The notes below the pieces were generated by a model. It was not told the origin of the DNA and made no database searches. It saw only the letters and a program-made list of their open reading frames with translations. A program made the position numbers and the translations under genes. A stretch of DNA of 64,000 nt from Aegilops tauschii subsp. strangulata (taxonomy: Eukaryota; Streptophyta; Magnoliopsida; Poales; Poaceae): assembly GCF_002575655.3 (NCBI RefSeq), contig NC_053037.3, positions 251,071,135-251,135,134 on the forward strand, read 5' to 3'. Shown piece after piece: positions 24,173 to 36,886 of this stretch. How positions within the stretch are numbered: position 1 is the stretch's first letter; the number at the start of each line of letters is the position of its first letter.

Positions 24173-26797
24173 CGTAAGGACTCGCGTGAGATGGAATCCG
24201 TCGATAATTGGATCGAGGACCAATGTTGCCGAACCTCCATGACAGATACTGGTCGGATGGTCTCTGCGATCAAAAGTGATCGAACGGGCTGACCATGGGT
24301 TAAATTTTGGGGCGACTGGCTCTATGGCATAGACGTCCCTTAATGCATGCTTGCGCTCCCACTTAGGGATATGAGTAACGTAGATCATATTCACCATTTT
24401 TACCTTGGGGGGGGGGGATTTCTTCTGTCCCCATGTGTTCAGTGGGCGAGGTTCTTCATCGTCGTCCTCGCTGGGCGGCCCTTTCCCCTTGTGTTCGGTT
24501 TTTAACTTACCGGCCTGTTTAAAGACCCAACTATTTTTGTTGGTATGATTGGCAGGCTTGTCAGGGGTGCCATGAATCTGGCAGGGCCGATCGAGTATTC
24601 TGTCCAAACTGGATGGACCATCTTTGTTTCCTTTGAATGGCTTCTTCCGCTGATCGGGTTTAGAGCCATTGAATCTGGCATTGACCGCCGTATCTTCAGT
24701 ATTTTCATTGTTGCTTCGACGCTTATGTTTGTTGCGTCGTGGCCTACCGTTGCCGTCTCTGGCTTCGGAGGTGCCGGGGTCGCTGGTGCTATTGCTTCTA
24801 CGAGCTAGCCAGCTATCCTCTCCCGTGCAAAAGCGGGTCATAAGTGCGGTGAGAGCTGCCATGGCCTTCGGTTTTTCTTGGCCGAGGTGTCGGGCGAGCC
24901 ACTCGTCATGGTCGTTGTGTTTAAAGGCCGGGAGGGCTTCGGCGTGCGGACAATCGACAATTTGGTTCTTTTTAATTAAGAACCTGGTCCAGAGTTTCCG
25001 GGCTAACTCTCCGGGTTGCTGGACTGTGTGACTGAGGTCATCGGCATCTTGGGGTCGAACATCGGTACCTTGGAAGTTGTCTCTAAAGGCATCTTCCAAA
25101 TCTTCCCAGCTACCAATAGAGTTTCCTGGGAGGCTGTTTAACCAGTGTCGTGCTGGTCCCTTGAGTTTTAGGGGGAGGTACTTGATGGCGTGGAGATCGT
25201 CACCACGAGCCATGTGGATGTGGAGAAGAAAATCTTCGGTCCATACCGCGGGATCTGTCGTTCCATCGTACGATTCAATGTTCACGGGTTTGAACCCTTC
25301 TGGGAACTGGTGCTCCATTACCTCATCGATGAAGCATAAGGGGTGTGTGGCGCCTCTGTATCGGGCGACGTGACGATGCAATTCGGATGAAGTACGTATG
25401 CGGTTTTCGGCCCGGGTGAGGTTGTGCCTATCGCGCCAGGCCTGATGGCCGTCTTCTCGCGTTGGGGCACGCCCCCTTGATCCATAGATTGATCTGGCTT
25501 GGCCTGCTCTATTGTCCAGGTCCTGCCGTAGGTCGTAGGTGTATCCTAGGGCCACTGTCTCTCTGCCTCTACGGCGGAGTGGTGCGGGCTGGTGTTCGGC
25601 CTGAGTGGCCGCTCTGTCCCATCCACGTGGTGGCCGGTCTGGTTCATCAGCGCGGTCATGTCTTGATGGTATTGGCTCGAGGTCCTCGTCATCAAATTAT
25701 GGTAGTAGCCGATGCTTTAGATAACTCTTTGCTGGGCGCTGAAGGCCATACTCTTCGGCGGCTAGGACCTGGGTCCATCTGTCGTTGAGTGTATCCTGTT
25801 CGGCTTGGAGCTGTTGCTGCTTCTTTTTGAGGCTTCTCGCTGTTGCGATTAGCTGGCGCTTGAAGCGCTCTTGCTCGAGGGGTTCCTCTGGCATGATGAA
25901 GTCTTCGTCGCTGAGGCTCACATCATCCTCGGAGGGTGGTAGATAGTTACTATCCTCCGAGTCCTCGTTGCCGACCGGATCGTCAGGGTTAACTTGCCCA
26001 TCCTCCCAATCATCCTATTCGGATGTTGGCTCGACAGGGGCTTTGGGGTCTTCGGCGTTCTCCGGAGTGTTATTATCTCCGGTGCCGGTATTGCTGTCTT
26101 TTTCGCGACGTGATTTTGGGCTGCGCCGCTGATGTCGACGCTTTGGGGCTGCCTCGGCAGGCTTGTCCTCAACTGGATCCTTCCTGCCGTCGTCGTCATC
26201 CTCTTTGGGTGTGTCCACCATATACACGTCATATGTGGAGGTGGCCATCCAACGTTCGGTGATCGGCGGGTCTTGGCCTTGTTGGTCTCCGGCATCATCA
26301 TCCATGCCATCGATGTCTTCGGAGGCATAGTCCAGCATGTCGGTTAAATCTTCGACAGTGGCTATGAAGTGGGTGGTGGGTGGCACGTAAAATTCCCCGC
26401 TCTCAGCCCTTAGTCCGGGCTGGGCATAATTCGGAAGTGATTCCTCTGTAATGGCGAGGGATCGCATTAAGTCCAGAGCCTCATTTAAGAGCGAGGTTTG
26501 GACGGGGAAACGAGAGTCCGCGGGGCTGGCCGGGGCAAAGGCCTCCTGGACATGCTTGCTTGGTGCGGACTTCGAGAGTTCGGATCTGGAGTCCGGGGGC
26601 GAGTCCAGCCTTTCAATGCTAGGGGGAACCCGGTTTGATTCCGAGCTCGCCGTGGACACAGTCGCCTCCGGATCCTCGATGATGCAGTTTGCAGCGGAGA
26701 GTCCGATGGGCTCGAAACTCCCATCCTCGGACCTAATGGTTTGCTCCGGATCTAAGGCCAGAGCGGTGATCGGGGTCGCGAACCCTTCGAAGATCAA
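24173..26797 (-). pseudogene. gag: Gag of a Tat-like gypsy element, two in-frame stops
   Basis: One minus-strand phase from the ATG at 26797 to 24173 (about 875 codons) with stops near 26015 (TAG) and 25697 (TAA). The N-terminal third is acidic and low in complexity. A coiled-coil-like segment (LKKKQQQLQAEQDTLNDRW) follows, then the Retrotrans_gag core (KYLPLKLKGPARHWLNSLPG, with SWEDLEDAFRDNFQGT shortly after), and a degenerate zinc-binding region (CQIHGTPDKPANHT). The frame continues without a break into the protease remnant at 8642-9140 once the CRW block is ignored. Gag forms the virus-like particle that packages element RNA; this copy cannot, given its stops and the insertion. Confidence 0.8.
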
Positions 26798-27033
26798 GTC
26801 TCCTCGGATATCGGCGACATAGTTCAGATTTCCGAAACTGATCTGATGACCAGGGGCGTAGCTATCGATCTATTCAAGGCGGCCAACCGAGTTGGCACGC
26901 AGCGCGAAGCCGCCGAACACGAAAATTTGTCCGGGGAGAAAAGTCTCCCCCGCAACAGCATCGTTGTAGATGATGGAACGAGCCATCGAGCCGTCTGTTG
27001 ATGGCACAGTGGAACTCTCAATGAAAGCACCAA
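26798..27033 (-). mobile_element. Leader of the Tat-like host element
   Basis: Sequence between the gag start and the 5' LTR. The minus strand just after the LTR begins TTGGTGCTTTCATTGAGAG, in the place of a primer-binding site, but I cannot assign a tRNA with confidence. Confidence 0.5.
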
Positions 27034-27505
27034 TGTCGGTGTCAAAACTAGCCGATCTCGGGTAGGGAGTCCTGAACTGTGCGTATGAGGATCGAAGGTA
27101 ACAAGAGGCGGGGGACACGATGTTTACCCAGGTTCGGGCCCTCTGAATAGAGGTAATACCCTACTTCCTGCTTGATTGACTTTGATGAGTATAGGGGTTA
27201 CAAGAGTGATCTACCTCGAGATCGTAATGGCTAAACCCTAGATGTCTAGCCTGTATGATTTGTGATAGCCTATACGGACTAAACCCTCCAGTTTATATAG
27301 ACACTGGAGGGGCCTAGGGTTGTATAGAGTCGGCTTACAGAGAAAGGAGATTGCACATCCAAACGCCAAGCTTGCCATCCACGCAAAGGAGAGTCCCATC
27401 CGGACACGGGGGAAGGCCTTCTATCTTGTATCTTCACGGCCCATCAGTCCAGCCCATGCCACATAGGCCGGATGCTCGAGGACCCCATAATCCAGGACTC
27501 CCTCA
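27034..27505 (-). mobile_element. 5' LTR (472 bp) of the Tat-like host element
   Basis: Plus-strand ends TGTCGGTGTC (27034) and GGACTCCCTCA (27505), so the minus-strand LTR reads TGAGGGAGTCC to GACACCGACA. This start is one I recognise from Triticeae gypsy elements, though I do not give a family name. Minus-strand TATA-like sequence lies near 27290-27300. The other LTR is not in the window. Confidence 0.75.
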
Positions 27506-27661
27506 GTCTTGTCGCGCTCTCCCTGTGTGGGACGAAGCACGTGCCTTGACATCGTCCCCTTGGCCGGCACGGCCAGAGGATCTTTGCTTGCGCCAGAGTG
27601 GACGTCGCCGCTGTGCTGATTGCGCTCAATGCTGTGGCGAGGAAGTGGAAGCTCGGCGTCC
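27506..27661. other. Unassigned flank between two retrotransposons
   Basis: 156 GC-rich bases between the Tat-like LTR and the minus-strand CRW 3' LTR. No convincing coding or repeat similarity was recognised. It is the original genomic flank of CRW copy M0 on this side. Confidence 0.4.
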
Positions 27662-28575
27662 TTATAGAGGCAATGTGTCCCGTCTTTCGATGATATGGTG
27701 GCTATCGTTTTAGAGGAAGTAGACTTTGACGATCTGACTACGAACGTGCGAGGACGTCGCGCCTTAGCAATCGCTAAACCAACTCCGAGAGGTTATTGAC
27801 CACGCCGGAGCACGATCAACCTGACCACGAAGGTCTGTTTCCTACAGGCAAACACAGAACAAGCAAGAAACTAAGATTGCAATCTGGATATTGCGAATAT
27901 AAGAGGAAAGCTTTATTGATCAAGGTGGGGTTCTGTGACGCCTTTGTCTGGTCATTGAACACAAACGAACTACGCGAAGTTGCAGCTGTGGCGAACTTTA
28001 ATCTAAACAAAACCCAAAGTCTAAACGGTGCCCTAAGGGCTGTATATATGGAGGAAGAGGGGGGAATTTCGTGGCCCTTGGGAAAGGGGTTCGAAACCAA
28101 CCCTATCTCTTGTTTCCCCAGACATACGGACTCTAAAAACAGCCTATACTTATGTGTTTCGCAATTACATGGGCCTGTCCCAATAATAAGGTGACGCGGC
28201 ACCTAGAATAGCCTCTGGACGAATTTATGAAGTGGCATCTTGTATATTTCGTCCAAGGCTTCATGCACTCCTTATGGTGGCTTCAAAGTCCTGAAATCAT
28301 CACTTGTACCTCCGTTCTTGTTCCCCTTGCGCATGCCATCAACTCCATGCTTGTTCTTGCTCCAATGTTCATCCTTCTCCAAGCTAGGCCCTTCATTTGT
28401 AAGCAAAACAAATGTATCCAATTTACGCAGCATCATATTCTCATGAACATTAGAATCTTTACCAAGAAACGAAAGTACCTGGTAATTTAATTGGCGTGCA
28501 CGAGCTCTAGTAATTGGTCCAGTATATGTAACAGTAGGGGATGTGGGTGTAACAATGGTATTGATGTCCTCATCA
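27662..28575 (-). mobile_element. 3' LTR of the old minus-strand CRW copy (M0)
   Basis: A 914-bp LTR in minus orientation; its outer end reads TTATAGAGGC instead of TGATAGAGGC, so the terminal CA is mutated. It is clearly more diverged from the other CRW LTRs. It carries the end variant ATGGTGGCTATCGTTTT, also found in the shared LTR at 36887-37804. Confidence 0.85.
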
Positions 28576-31500
28576 TCCTCCCCTTCTTGAAATGAAGTCG
28601 TCCTCGACGGAAGCTCATCTTCCTCACCCAAATAAGGCTTCAAATCTGCAATGTTAAAAGTGGGACTAACCCCAAAATCTGCAGGTAGCTCAAGTTTATA
28701 TGCATTATCATTTATTTTCTCTAACACCTTAAAAGGACCATCAGCACGTGGCATTAGCTTTGATTTGCGCAAATCAGGAAATCTATCCTTACGCAAATGT
28801 AACCAAACAAGATCTCCAGGTGCAAACACAACATGTTTTCTACCCTTATCTCCAGCAAGTTTATATTTAGCACTCATACACTCAATGTTTTCCTTAGTTA
28901 ACTCATGCATTTTTAAAATCAATTCAGCACGTTGTTTAGCATCAAAATTAACCTTCTCCGAAGATGGAAGAGGCAACAAATCCATAGGTGCACGAGGTAG
29001 GAAACCATACACAACTTCAAAAGGGCACATCTTAGTAGTAGAATGCAATGAACGATTATAAGAAAATTCAATATGAGGCAAGCATTCTTCCCACGTTTTC
29101 TTGTTATTCTTGAAAACATCCCTAAGCATAGTAGACAATTCTATTGACTACGTCAGTTTGTCCATCAGTTTGGGGGTGACAAGTAGTAATAAAAAGTAGT
29201 TTAGTCCCGAACTTAGCCCATAAACATCTCCAAAAGTGGCTAAGAAATTTAGTATCACGATCTGAAACAATAGTATTTGGCACACCATGCAAGCGAATAA
29301 TTTCATGAAAGAACAAATCAGCAACATTAACAGCATCATCGCTTTTATGACATGGTATAAAGTGTGCCATTTTCGAGAACCTATCCACGACAACAAATAT
29401 GCTACCCCTCCCCTTCTTTGGTCGAGGTAAACCTAAAACAAAGTCCATAGATATATCCTCCCAGGGAACACTAGGTACAGGCAAAGGCATATATAAACCA
29501 TGAGGATTGAGTCGTGACTTAGCTTTTTGACATGTAGTGCAGCGAGCAACAAAACACTCAACATCCCGTCTCATCTTTGGCCAAAAGAAATGTGTAGCAA
29601 GTATATCCTCCGTCTTCTTCACGCCAAAGTGTCCAATCCTCCTCCATGCGTCTCCTGCAACAACAAAAGACGAACGGAGCTAGCTGGAATGCATAGCTTT
29701 TTAGCACGAAACACAAATCCATCGTTAACGACGAACTTGTTCCATGTTCTTCCTTCTTTACAATTCTGCATTATATCTTTAAAATCAGCATCATGCACAT
29801 ATTGATCTTTGATGGTCTCCAAACCAAATATTTTGAAGTCAAGTTGTGAAAGCATAGTATGTCGACGAGACAACGCATCAGCAATAACATTTTCTTTACC
29901 CTTCTTGTGTTTAATGACATAAGGGAAAGTCTCAATGAATTCAACCCATTTAGCATGTGAGATTTATTTTATCTTGACTTTTAATATGTTTCAAAGATTC
30001 ATGATCAGAATGTATAACAAATTCTTTGGGCCATAAATAATGTTGCCATGTTTCTAAAGTCCGAACAAGAGCATATAATTCTTTATCATAAGTAGAATAA
30101 TTCAGACTAGGCCCACTCAATTTTTCAGAAAAGTATGCAACAGGTTTGCCATCTTGTAATAACACACCTGCTAATCCAATTCCACTAGCATCACATTCAA
30201 GCTCAAAAGTCTTATTAAAATCAGGAAGTTGGAGTAAAGGAGCATGTGTCAACTTATCTTTCAATACCGTGAAGGCTTCTTCCTGTGTGGTACCCCAAAC
30301 AAAAGGCACATCCTTCTTTGTAAGCTCATTGAGAGGAGCAGCAGTGGTGCTAAAATCTCTTACAAAACGCCTATAGAAACCAGCGAGTCCAAGAAAACTC
30401 CTCTCTTGTGTGACCGTTTTGGGCTGCGGCCAACTCACAATAGCTTCAATCTTGGCTTTATCAACTTCAACTCCCTGTGGAGTAACAACATAGCCAAGAA
30501 AAGATACTCGGTCGGTGCAAAAGGTGCACTTCCCAAGGTTACCAAACAAACGTGCATCACGTAGAGCAATAAAAACAGCATGTAAATGTTCCAAATGTTC
30601 TTCCAAAGATTTTCTATAAATCAGTATATCATCAAAATAGACTACCACAAATCGTCCAATGAAAGCACGTAAAACTTCGTTCATCAGTCTCATGAAAGTA
30701 CTAGGTGCATTAGTTAACCCAAAAGGCATGACTAACCACTCATATAGACCAAACTTAGTTTTAAATGTTGTTTTCCATTCATCTTCCAAGTTCATACGAA
30801 TTTGATGGTATCCACTACGCAAATCAACTTTGGAGAATATTGTAGAGCCACTCAATTCATTAAGCATATCATCTGGCCTAGGAATAGGATGACGATAACG
30901 AATAGTAATATTATTAATGCCTTTACAATCAACACACATACGTGACGTACCATCCTTTTTAGGCACTAGTACAATAGGAACAACACAAGGACTAAGAGAT
31001 TCGCGTATATAACCTTTGTCGAGCAGCTCCTGTAATTGATGCATAATCTCCTTCGTCTCCTCTGGATTGGTATGGTATGGTGCACGGTTGGGTAGCGATG
31101 CACCGGGAATTAAGTCAATTTGATGCTCAATCCCTCGAATAGGTGGTAATCCCGGTGGCACGTCTTGTGGGAAGACGTCAGCGAACTCCTGCAAAATGTT
31201 AGTGACAGCAGGGGGCAAAGAGGAAGGCACGTCCTTGAATGAAAATAATGCCTCTTTGCACACAGAAGCATAGCAAATAGATTTGCTAAAATCTAGCTCA
31301 TCAGTATCAGATTTGGTGGCAAGTAAACATGCACTATTCAATTTAATTTCAGAAGCAACACTAGATGGTTTATTATTAGGCTTCATTTGTTGCTCAAATT
31401 CTTTTGCCACAATCTGATTTTCACTCTTATTTTTCTCCTGTTTTGCTTTATAAGCTCTATTAATATCATCTTTCAAAATGGAATCAGGAGTCATAGGAAG

Positions 31501-31967
31501 CAAAGTAATATTTTTATCCTTATGAACAAGAGTATACTGATTGTTTCTACCATGGTGTATAGAGTTTTTATCAAATTGCCATGGTCTACCAAGTAATAAG
31601 GAACATGCTTGCATAGGTACCACATCACAATCAACATAATCAGCATATGTAGAGATACTAAAATGCACACGAACAGTACGTGTTACCTTAACCTTGCCGC
31701 TGTTGTTGAACCATTGGATGTAGTAAGGATGTGGATGTGGTCTTGTGGTGAGAGATAGCTTCTCCACCATCTCCATGCTAGCCAAGTTGTTGCAGCTCCC
31801 TCCATCTATGATGACGCGAATAGAACGTTCATTCACAACTCCCTTTGTATGGAACAAATTATGCCTCTGATTTTGCTCAGCTTGTGTTAACCTGCACACT
31901 CAAAACACGTTGAGCAACTAAACAATCATACCTGTCAGCATCTTCAGGAGCCATGTATTGTGTCTCA
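28272..31967 (-). pseudogene. gag-pol: CRW pol of the old copy M0, frameshifted and lacking its Gag end
   Basis: Minus-strand protease (IIDGGSCNN near 31800), reverse transcriptase (YFDDILIY), RNase H, integrase and LTR-encoded C-terminus, with at least three frame breaks against the intact copies: a scrambled patch near 29950-29985, four bases lost near 29633, and two bases lost near 29139. It stops at 31967 within the Gag-protease linker, where a plus-strand CRW LTR begins. The rest of its Gag resumes at 34323 on the other side of that insertion. It is the most diverged CRW copy here and cannot make a working polyprotein. Confidence 0.85.
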
Positions 31968-32884
31968 TGATGAGGACATCAATACCATTGTTACACCCAC
32001 AGGCCCTGCTGCTATACATACTGGACCAATTACTAGAGCTCGCGCACGCCAATTAAATTACCAGGTACTTTCGTTTCTTGGTAATGATTCTAATGTTCAT
32101 GAGAATATGATGCTGCCTAAATTGGATACATTTGTTTTGCTTACAAATGAAGGGCCTAGCTTTGAGAAGGATGAACATTGGAGCAAGAACAAGCATGGAG
32201 ATGATGGCATGCGCATGGGGAACAAGAACGGAGTTACAAGTGATGATTTCAGGACGTTGAAGCCACCATAATGCGTGCATGAAGCCTTGGACGAAATATA
32301 CAAGATGCTACTTCATAACTTTCGTCCAAAGGCTATTCTAGCTGCTGCGTCACCTTATTATTGGGCCAGGCCCATGTAATTTCGAAATACTTGAGTATAG
32401 GCTGTTTTTAGAGTCCGTATGTGTGGGGAAACAAGAGATAGGGTTGGTTTCGGACCCCTTCCCCAAGGGCCACGAAATTCCCCCCTCTTCCTCCATATAT
32501 ACAGTCCTTAGGGCGTCGTTTAGACTTTGGGTTTTGTTTAGATTAAAAGTTCGCCATAGCTGCAACTCCGCGTACTTCGTTTGTGTTCAACGACCAGACA
32601 AAGGCGTCACAGAACCCCACCTTGATCAATAAAGCTTTCATCTTATATTCGCAATATCCAAATTGCAATCTCAGTTTCTTGCTTGTTCTTCGTTTGCTCG
32701 CAGGAAACAAACCATCGTGGTCAGGTTGATCGTGCTCCGGCGTGGTCAATAACCTCTCGGAGTTGGTTTAGCGATTGCTAAGGCGCGACGTCATCGCACG
32801 TTCGTAGTCGGATCGTCAAAGTCGACTTCCACCAAAGCGATATCCATCATCTCATCGAAAGATGGGACACCTTTGCCTCTATCA
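31968..32884 (+). mobile_element. Plus-strand CRW LTR inserted in the Gag region of M0
   Basis: A 917-bp LTR with both termini, starting directly after TGTCTCA of the minus-strand gag. It is followed not by a primer site but by another partial LTR. The flanking five bases do not match (TCTCA left, CATGC right), so it is not a simple solo LTR. Confidence 0.85.
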
Positions 32885-33561
32885 CATGCGCATGGGGAAC
32901 AAGAACGGAGTTACAAGTGATGATTTAAGGACGTTGAAGCCACCATAATGCGTGCATGAAGCCTTGGACGAAATATACAAGATGCTACTTCATAACTTTC
33001 GTCCAGAGGCTATTCTAGGTGCTGCGTCATGTTATTATTGGGCCAGGCCCATGTAATTTCGAAATACTTGAGTATAGGCTGTTTTTAGAGTCCGTATGTG
33101 TGGGGAAACAAGAGATAGGGTTGGTTTCGGACCCCTTCCCCAAGGGCCATGAAATTCCCCCCTCTTCCTCCATATATACAGCCCTTAGGGCGTCGTTTAG
33201 ACTTTGGGTTTTGTTCAGATTAAAAGTTCGCCATAGCTGCAACTTCGCGTACTTCGTTTGTGTTCAACGACCAGACAAAGGCGTCACAGAACCCCACCTT
33301 GATCAATAAAGCTTTCATCTTATATTCGCAATATCCAGATTGCAATCTCAGCTTCTTGCTTGTTCTTCATTTGCTCGCAGGAAACAGACCCTCGTGGTCA
33401 GGTTGATCGTGCTCCGGCGTGGTCAATAACCTCTCGGAGTTGGTTTAGCGATTGCTAAGGCGCGACGTCATCGCATGTTTGTAGTCGGATCGTCAAAGTC
33501 GACTTCCACCAAAGCGATAGCCATCATCTCATCGAAAGACGGGACACCTTTGCCTCTATCA
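32885..33561 (+). mobile_element. Partial CRW LTR (last 677 bp)
   Basis: Starts inside the LTR at CATGCGCATGGGG and runs to CTCTATCA, followed by the initiator-Met primer site at 33564-33573. It looks like the right-hand remainder of an LTR into which another CRW had inserted, the left-hand part being lost. Confidence 0.8.
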
Positions 33562-34322
33562 AGTGGTATCAGATTTCCAGGTTGCTCGGTGAGATTTTAC
33601 AGTTTTTCGTAGTTTAGATCGAGTTTGTTCTTCATACCTATAGTCCACGAAAAAGCCAAAAAAAAAATTTAGGGTTAGTTCATCCTATCCAAACCAATCT
33701 GAGCCTTTGCATAATCTTTTCTGTGTTTGCTTTGTTGAATTTGCGGTTGCATCGTCGTGTCAAGTTGCTGGTCTTAGCGTCTAGTCCTTTAGAGTTTCGA
33801 GTTCTGTTCACAGGTTGTCACGTCGCCGCTGCCATATATCACCACCGCATCATCATCATCGCTGCTGCCATATACCACCACCGCACCAACTTCATCGCCG
33901 CTGCCATATAGCACCACCACATATTCACCGCCAATCCGAGTCCATATACGCACCACATATCTGCCGCCATCACGCCAATCCGAGTACACCTGCAACATAT
34001 ATCCGCCACCAATCCGAGTTCCATCAGATTCATCTCCGCCACCAGTCCGAGTTCCACCAGATTCATCTCCGCCACCAGTCCTAGTCCAAGTCCAGTATTT
34101 TGTTACTCTGTTTTGGATTTCCAGATCACGCCATACTCCGAGTCGTGACAGAGAAGGACCCCCAAACTTTTGTGTTACCCGCAGTAGAAAAATAGTTCCA
34201 GTTTCAAAAAAAAAACTAAGTCTGGAAAATTCTGGCTAGGCAGTTTTTAGACCATTTATAGACTTTTTCGAAAAAAATTTGTTGCGGAGCAAAAAAAAGT
34301 GCAAAAAAAAAACTGAAAAAAA
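33562..34322 (+). mobile_element. Truncated CRW leader of the plus-strand insertion
   Basis: Primer site, then a diverged leader with many CCATATACCACC-like units and ATCCGAGT repeats (33830-34090), ending in A-tracts at about 34322 where minus-strand gag of M0 resumes. No gag start, pol or second LTR belongs to this insertion. About 25-30 bases of M0 gag are missing across the insertion. Confidence 0.65.
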
Positions 34323-35696
34323 ATTCACGTGTAATAAGAGCCAAAGTCTCCTCATCATAGTCACTAGCGGAATCATACCCACCATCCTCAGTAGCAATCA
34401 TCACACACTGAGATTCGCATTCTCTCGCATAATGACCTCTTCCCTTACAACGACGACAAATAATATCACTTGTGTGCCCTATTGATGCCATGGAAGAAGA
34501 AGAGCTCTGTGCAGGCCCGGCAGGTGTGCTCTTGGCAGATAGTGGTGGTTGTGCCTGCTTTCTTGTATCACGGTTGGAGGTGGCACCTGATGGAGGTGAT
34601 GGTGCAGTGGAAGTAGAGGATGCACGTGGTGTCCATGATGAAGGTCGACCTGCAGAAAAGTTAGTTCGCGCCAATGCCTGTCGATCCTGCACTTCACGCT
34701 CAGCTTTACAAGCAAGATGGAATAAACGAGTGATATTATAATACTCCTTATACTCTAGAATGGTCTGAATCTCTCTATTTAATCCACCCATAAAACGTGC
34801 AAGCATAGCTTCATTATCCTCAACTATACCACATCTAATCATGCCAATTTGTAATTCCTGATAATATTCCTCTACAAAAAAATTTCCTTGTCTTAAACGC
34901 TGCAATTTTTTAAGTAATTCACGTTGATAATATGGTGGAACCCAACGAGTACGCATAGCAGTTTTCAAAGCAGCCCAAGTAGTTGGAATATTATTCGGAT
35001 ATAATCTACGATGTTCAGACCACCACACACAAGCAAAACTAGTGAAAGCACAAAGTGCAGCAGCAACACGTCTCTCCTCGGGATATTCTAAACATGTAAA
35101 ACATTGTTCAGTTTCTAACTCCCAAGTAAGATATCTATCAGGAACATATCTACCCTCAAATGGTGGAATATTCAATTTCAGTTTAGGAAGATGGTCATGA
35201 TCTCGTACCTGAGGGAGAGCCCTACCATTGTGATTATTTCCATGTGGATGACCTGGTGGTTGTGGTGCTGGTGGTTGCACGTAGTTCTGATTTCGATCAA
35301 CCTCATCCTCGTAATCTCCCGCATAATCATTCTCCTCCTTATCAGTAGCAGGAGCCACAGAAGTATCAACAGCAACACCAACAGTTTGGCCATGCTGAAG
35401 AGCGACACGGCTCGCTCGGCGGAGGGCTGTTTCGCGACGTGGAGGTAGTCATTGTTGTTGTTGTTGCAGAGGTGCGGCAGGTGCAGCCGGTGGTTGAAGA
35501 CGCGCAAGCAGTTCATTAAATTTGTTATCGAGCTTTGTTTTGAATGTCTTCTCAAGGCCAGTGATCTTATCCATGGCCTCTTCAAATTGTTCAGCACATC
35601 TTGCACCTGTTCAGTCATCATTTGCTGAAACTTATCATGAAGCTCCTTGTTCGTTAAGTTCTCCCAGTCAATCTCTTCGGCTTGTGATCCTGACAT
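34323..35696 (-). pseudogene. gag: N-terminal Gag of the old CRW copy M0
   Basis: Starts at the ATG at 35696 (MSGSQAEEIDW), the counterpart of [11 protein letters not shown] in the young copies. A small deletion near 35590 shifts the frame within the first 50 codons. The main frame resumes as a Gag core ([32 protein letters not shown]) with a two-residue insertion in the RLYPNNIPTTW segment, and a CCHC knuckle ([14 protein letters not shown]). It then runs into the reversed leader of the inserted CRW. It is the missing N-terminal half of the pol fragment at 28272-31967. Confidence 0.85.
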
Positions 35697-36886
35697 GGTT
35701 AGCAGCAATAGAAACACACAAGAATATGATCCTACACACTACTAACAAGTGGTGGTGGTGGTGGGTGTCACAAATCCGTCAAGCAAATCTCAAATTCTTG
35801 CCAGTTCTTACCCAGCAGCAGGCGGTGATCGGCAACCGTTGTAGTCAAAACTCTCAAAGCTTGGATAGAGCAATTACCAGGGAGAGTCAAACGCACGACG
35901 TAGATGTATGTGGAGCTAGGAAGGCTTATAATATGGTAGCAAAAAGGGTCAGCAATAATCAATTCGGATATGCAAAGTTGAATAAACGCTCAACGACGGT
36001 ACTGTGCTGGTCCTAGGCTAGACCGTGCTAAAGATGCGAGCCTAGAACACTAGCAAAATCACGGCGCTGCACGTAAACAAGGGAAAAACACACTCTGGAT
36101 TTTTTTCGCTCTGTTTTTTTGGCGCTCTTTTTTTTTGCGCTCCTCTTTTTTTTGCGAAAAATCACTATAATGGTGAGTGTCTCAACACTCTTCCCAGGTC
36201 AAACTGACAGGATGGGCACAAATTTTTTTTTTACTATTTTTTTCGAAAATCATTGCAGCGACGACGAAAAAGTGCGACAAAAAATCACTATGATGGCGAG
36301 TATCTCGAAAGACTCAGAAAAGCCTAAAAATAGGATAGGGAAAAAATATTTTCGGTCGCCGAAATTTTGGCCTAAAAACTGCCCGGGGTCTCTAGACTCT
36401 TTTTTATCCGAAACCTACTCAGGCAAGGAAACACGAATTGGAAATTAGATGGATCTCGAAAACAAACCTAATATGAAAGGAACTCAGATTGGTGGTGGAT
36501 ATATGGTGGTGGTATATGGCAGCGGTGGTGGTATATGGCAGCGGTGGTATATGGATACGGATTCAGAGCGGTGGCGGATAAGCGGTGGTGGTAGGTGGCA
36601 GGGGCGATGATGATGGTGCGGTGGCGGCGTGACAACTTATGACCAGAACTTGAAACTCTAAAAGACTAGACGCTAAGACCAGCAACTTGACACCACGATG
36701 CAACCACAAATTCAACAAAGCAAAATACTGAAAAGACTATGCAAAGGCTGAGACTGGTTTGGATAGGATGAACTAACCCTAAATTTTTTTGGCTTTTTCA
36801 TGGACTATAGGTATGAAGAACAGACTCGATCTAAACTATGAAAAACTGTAAAATCTCACCGAGCAACCTGGAAATCTGATACCACT
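35697..36886 (-). mobile_element. Leader and primer site of M0
   Basis: Minus-strand CRW leader with A-tracts (36100-36160 in plus view), the GAGACACTCGCCAT-type repeats in degenerate form, a CCACCATATACC tandem stretch (36495-36560) and the initiator-Met primer site at 36875-36884, two bases from the LTR at 36887. Confidence 0.75.

Noticed and set aside
27506..27661. Possible integrase or reverse transcriptase fragment in the flank of M0
   Set aside because: No conserved motif could be read in any frame.
32885..33561. Partial LTR as the right half of an LTR split by the neighbouring solo LTR
   Set aside because: The left half and a matching target duplication are missing (TCTCA versus CATGC), so a simple nested solo LTR is not supported.
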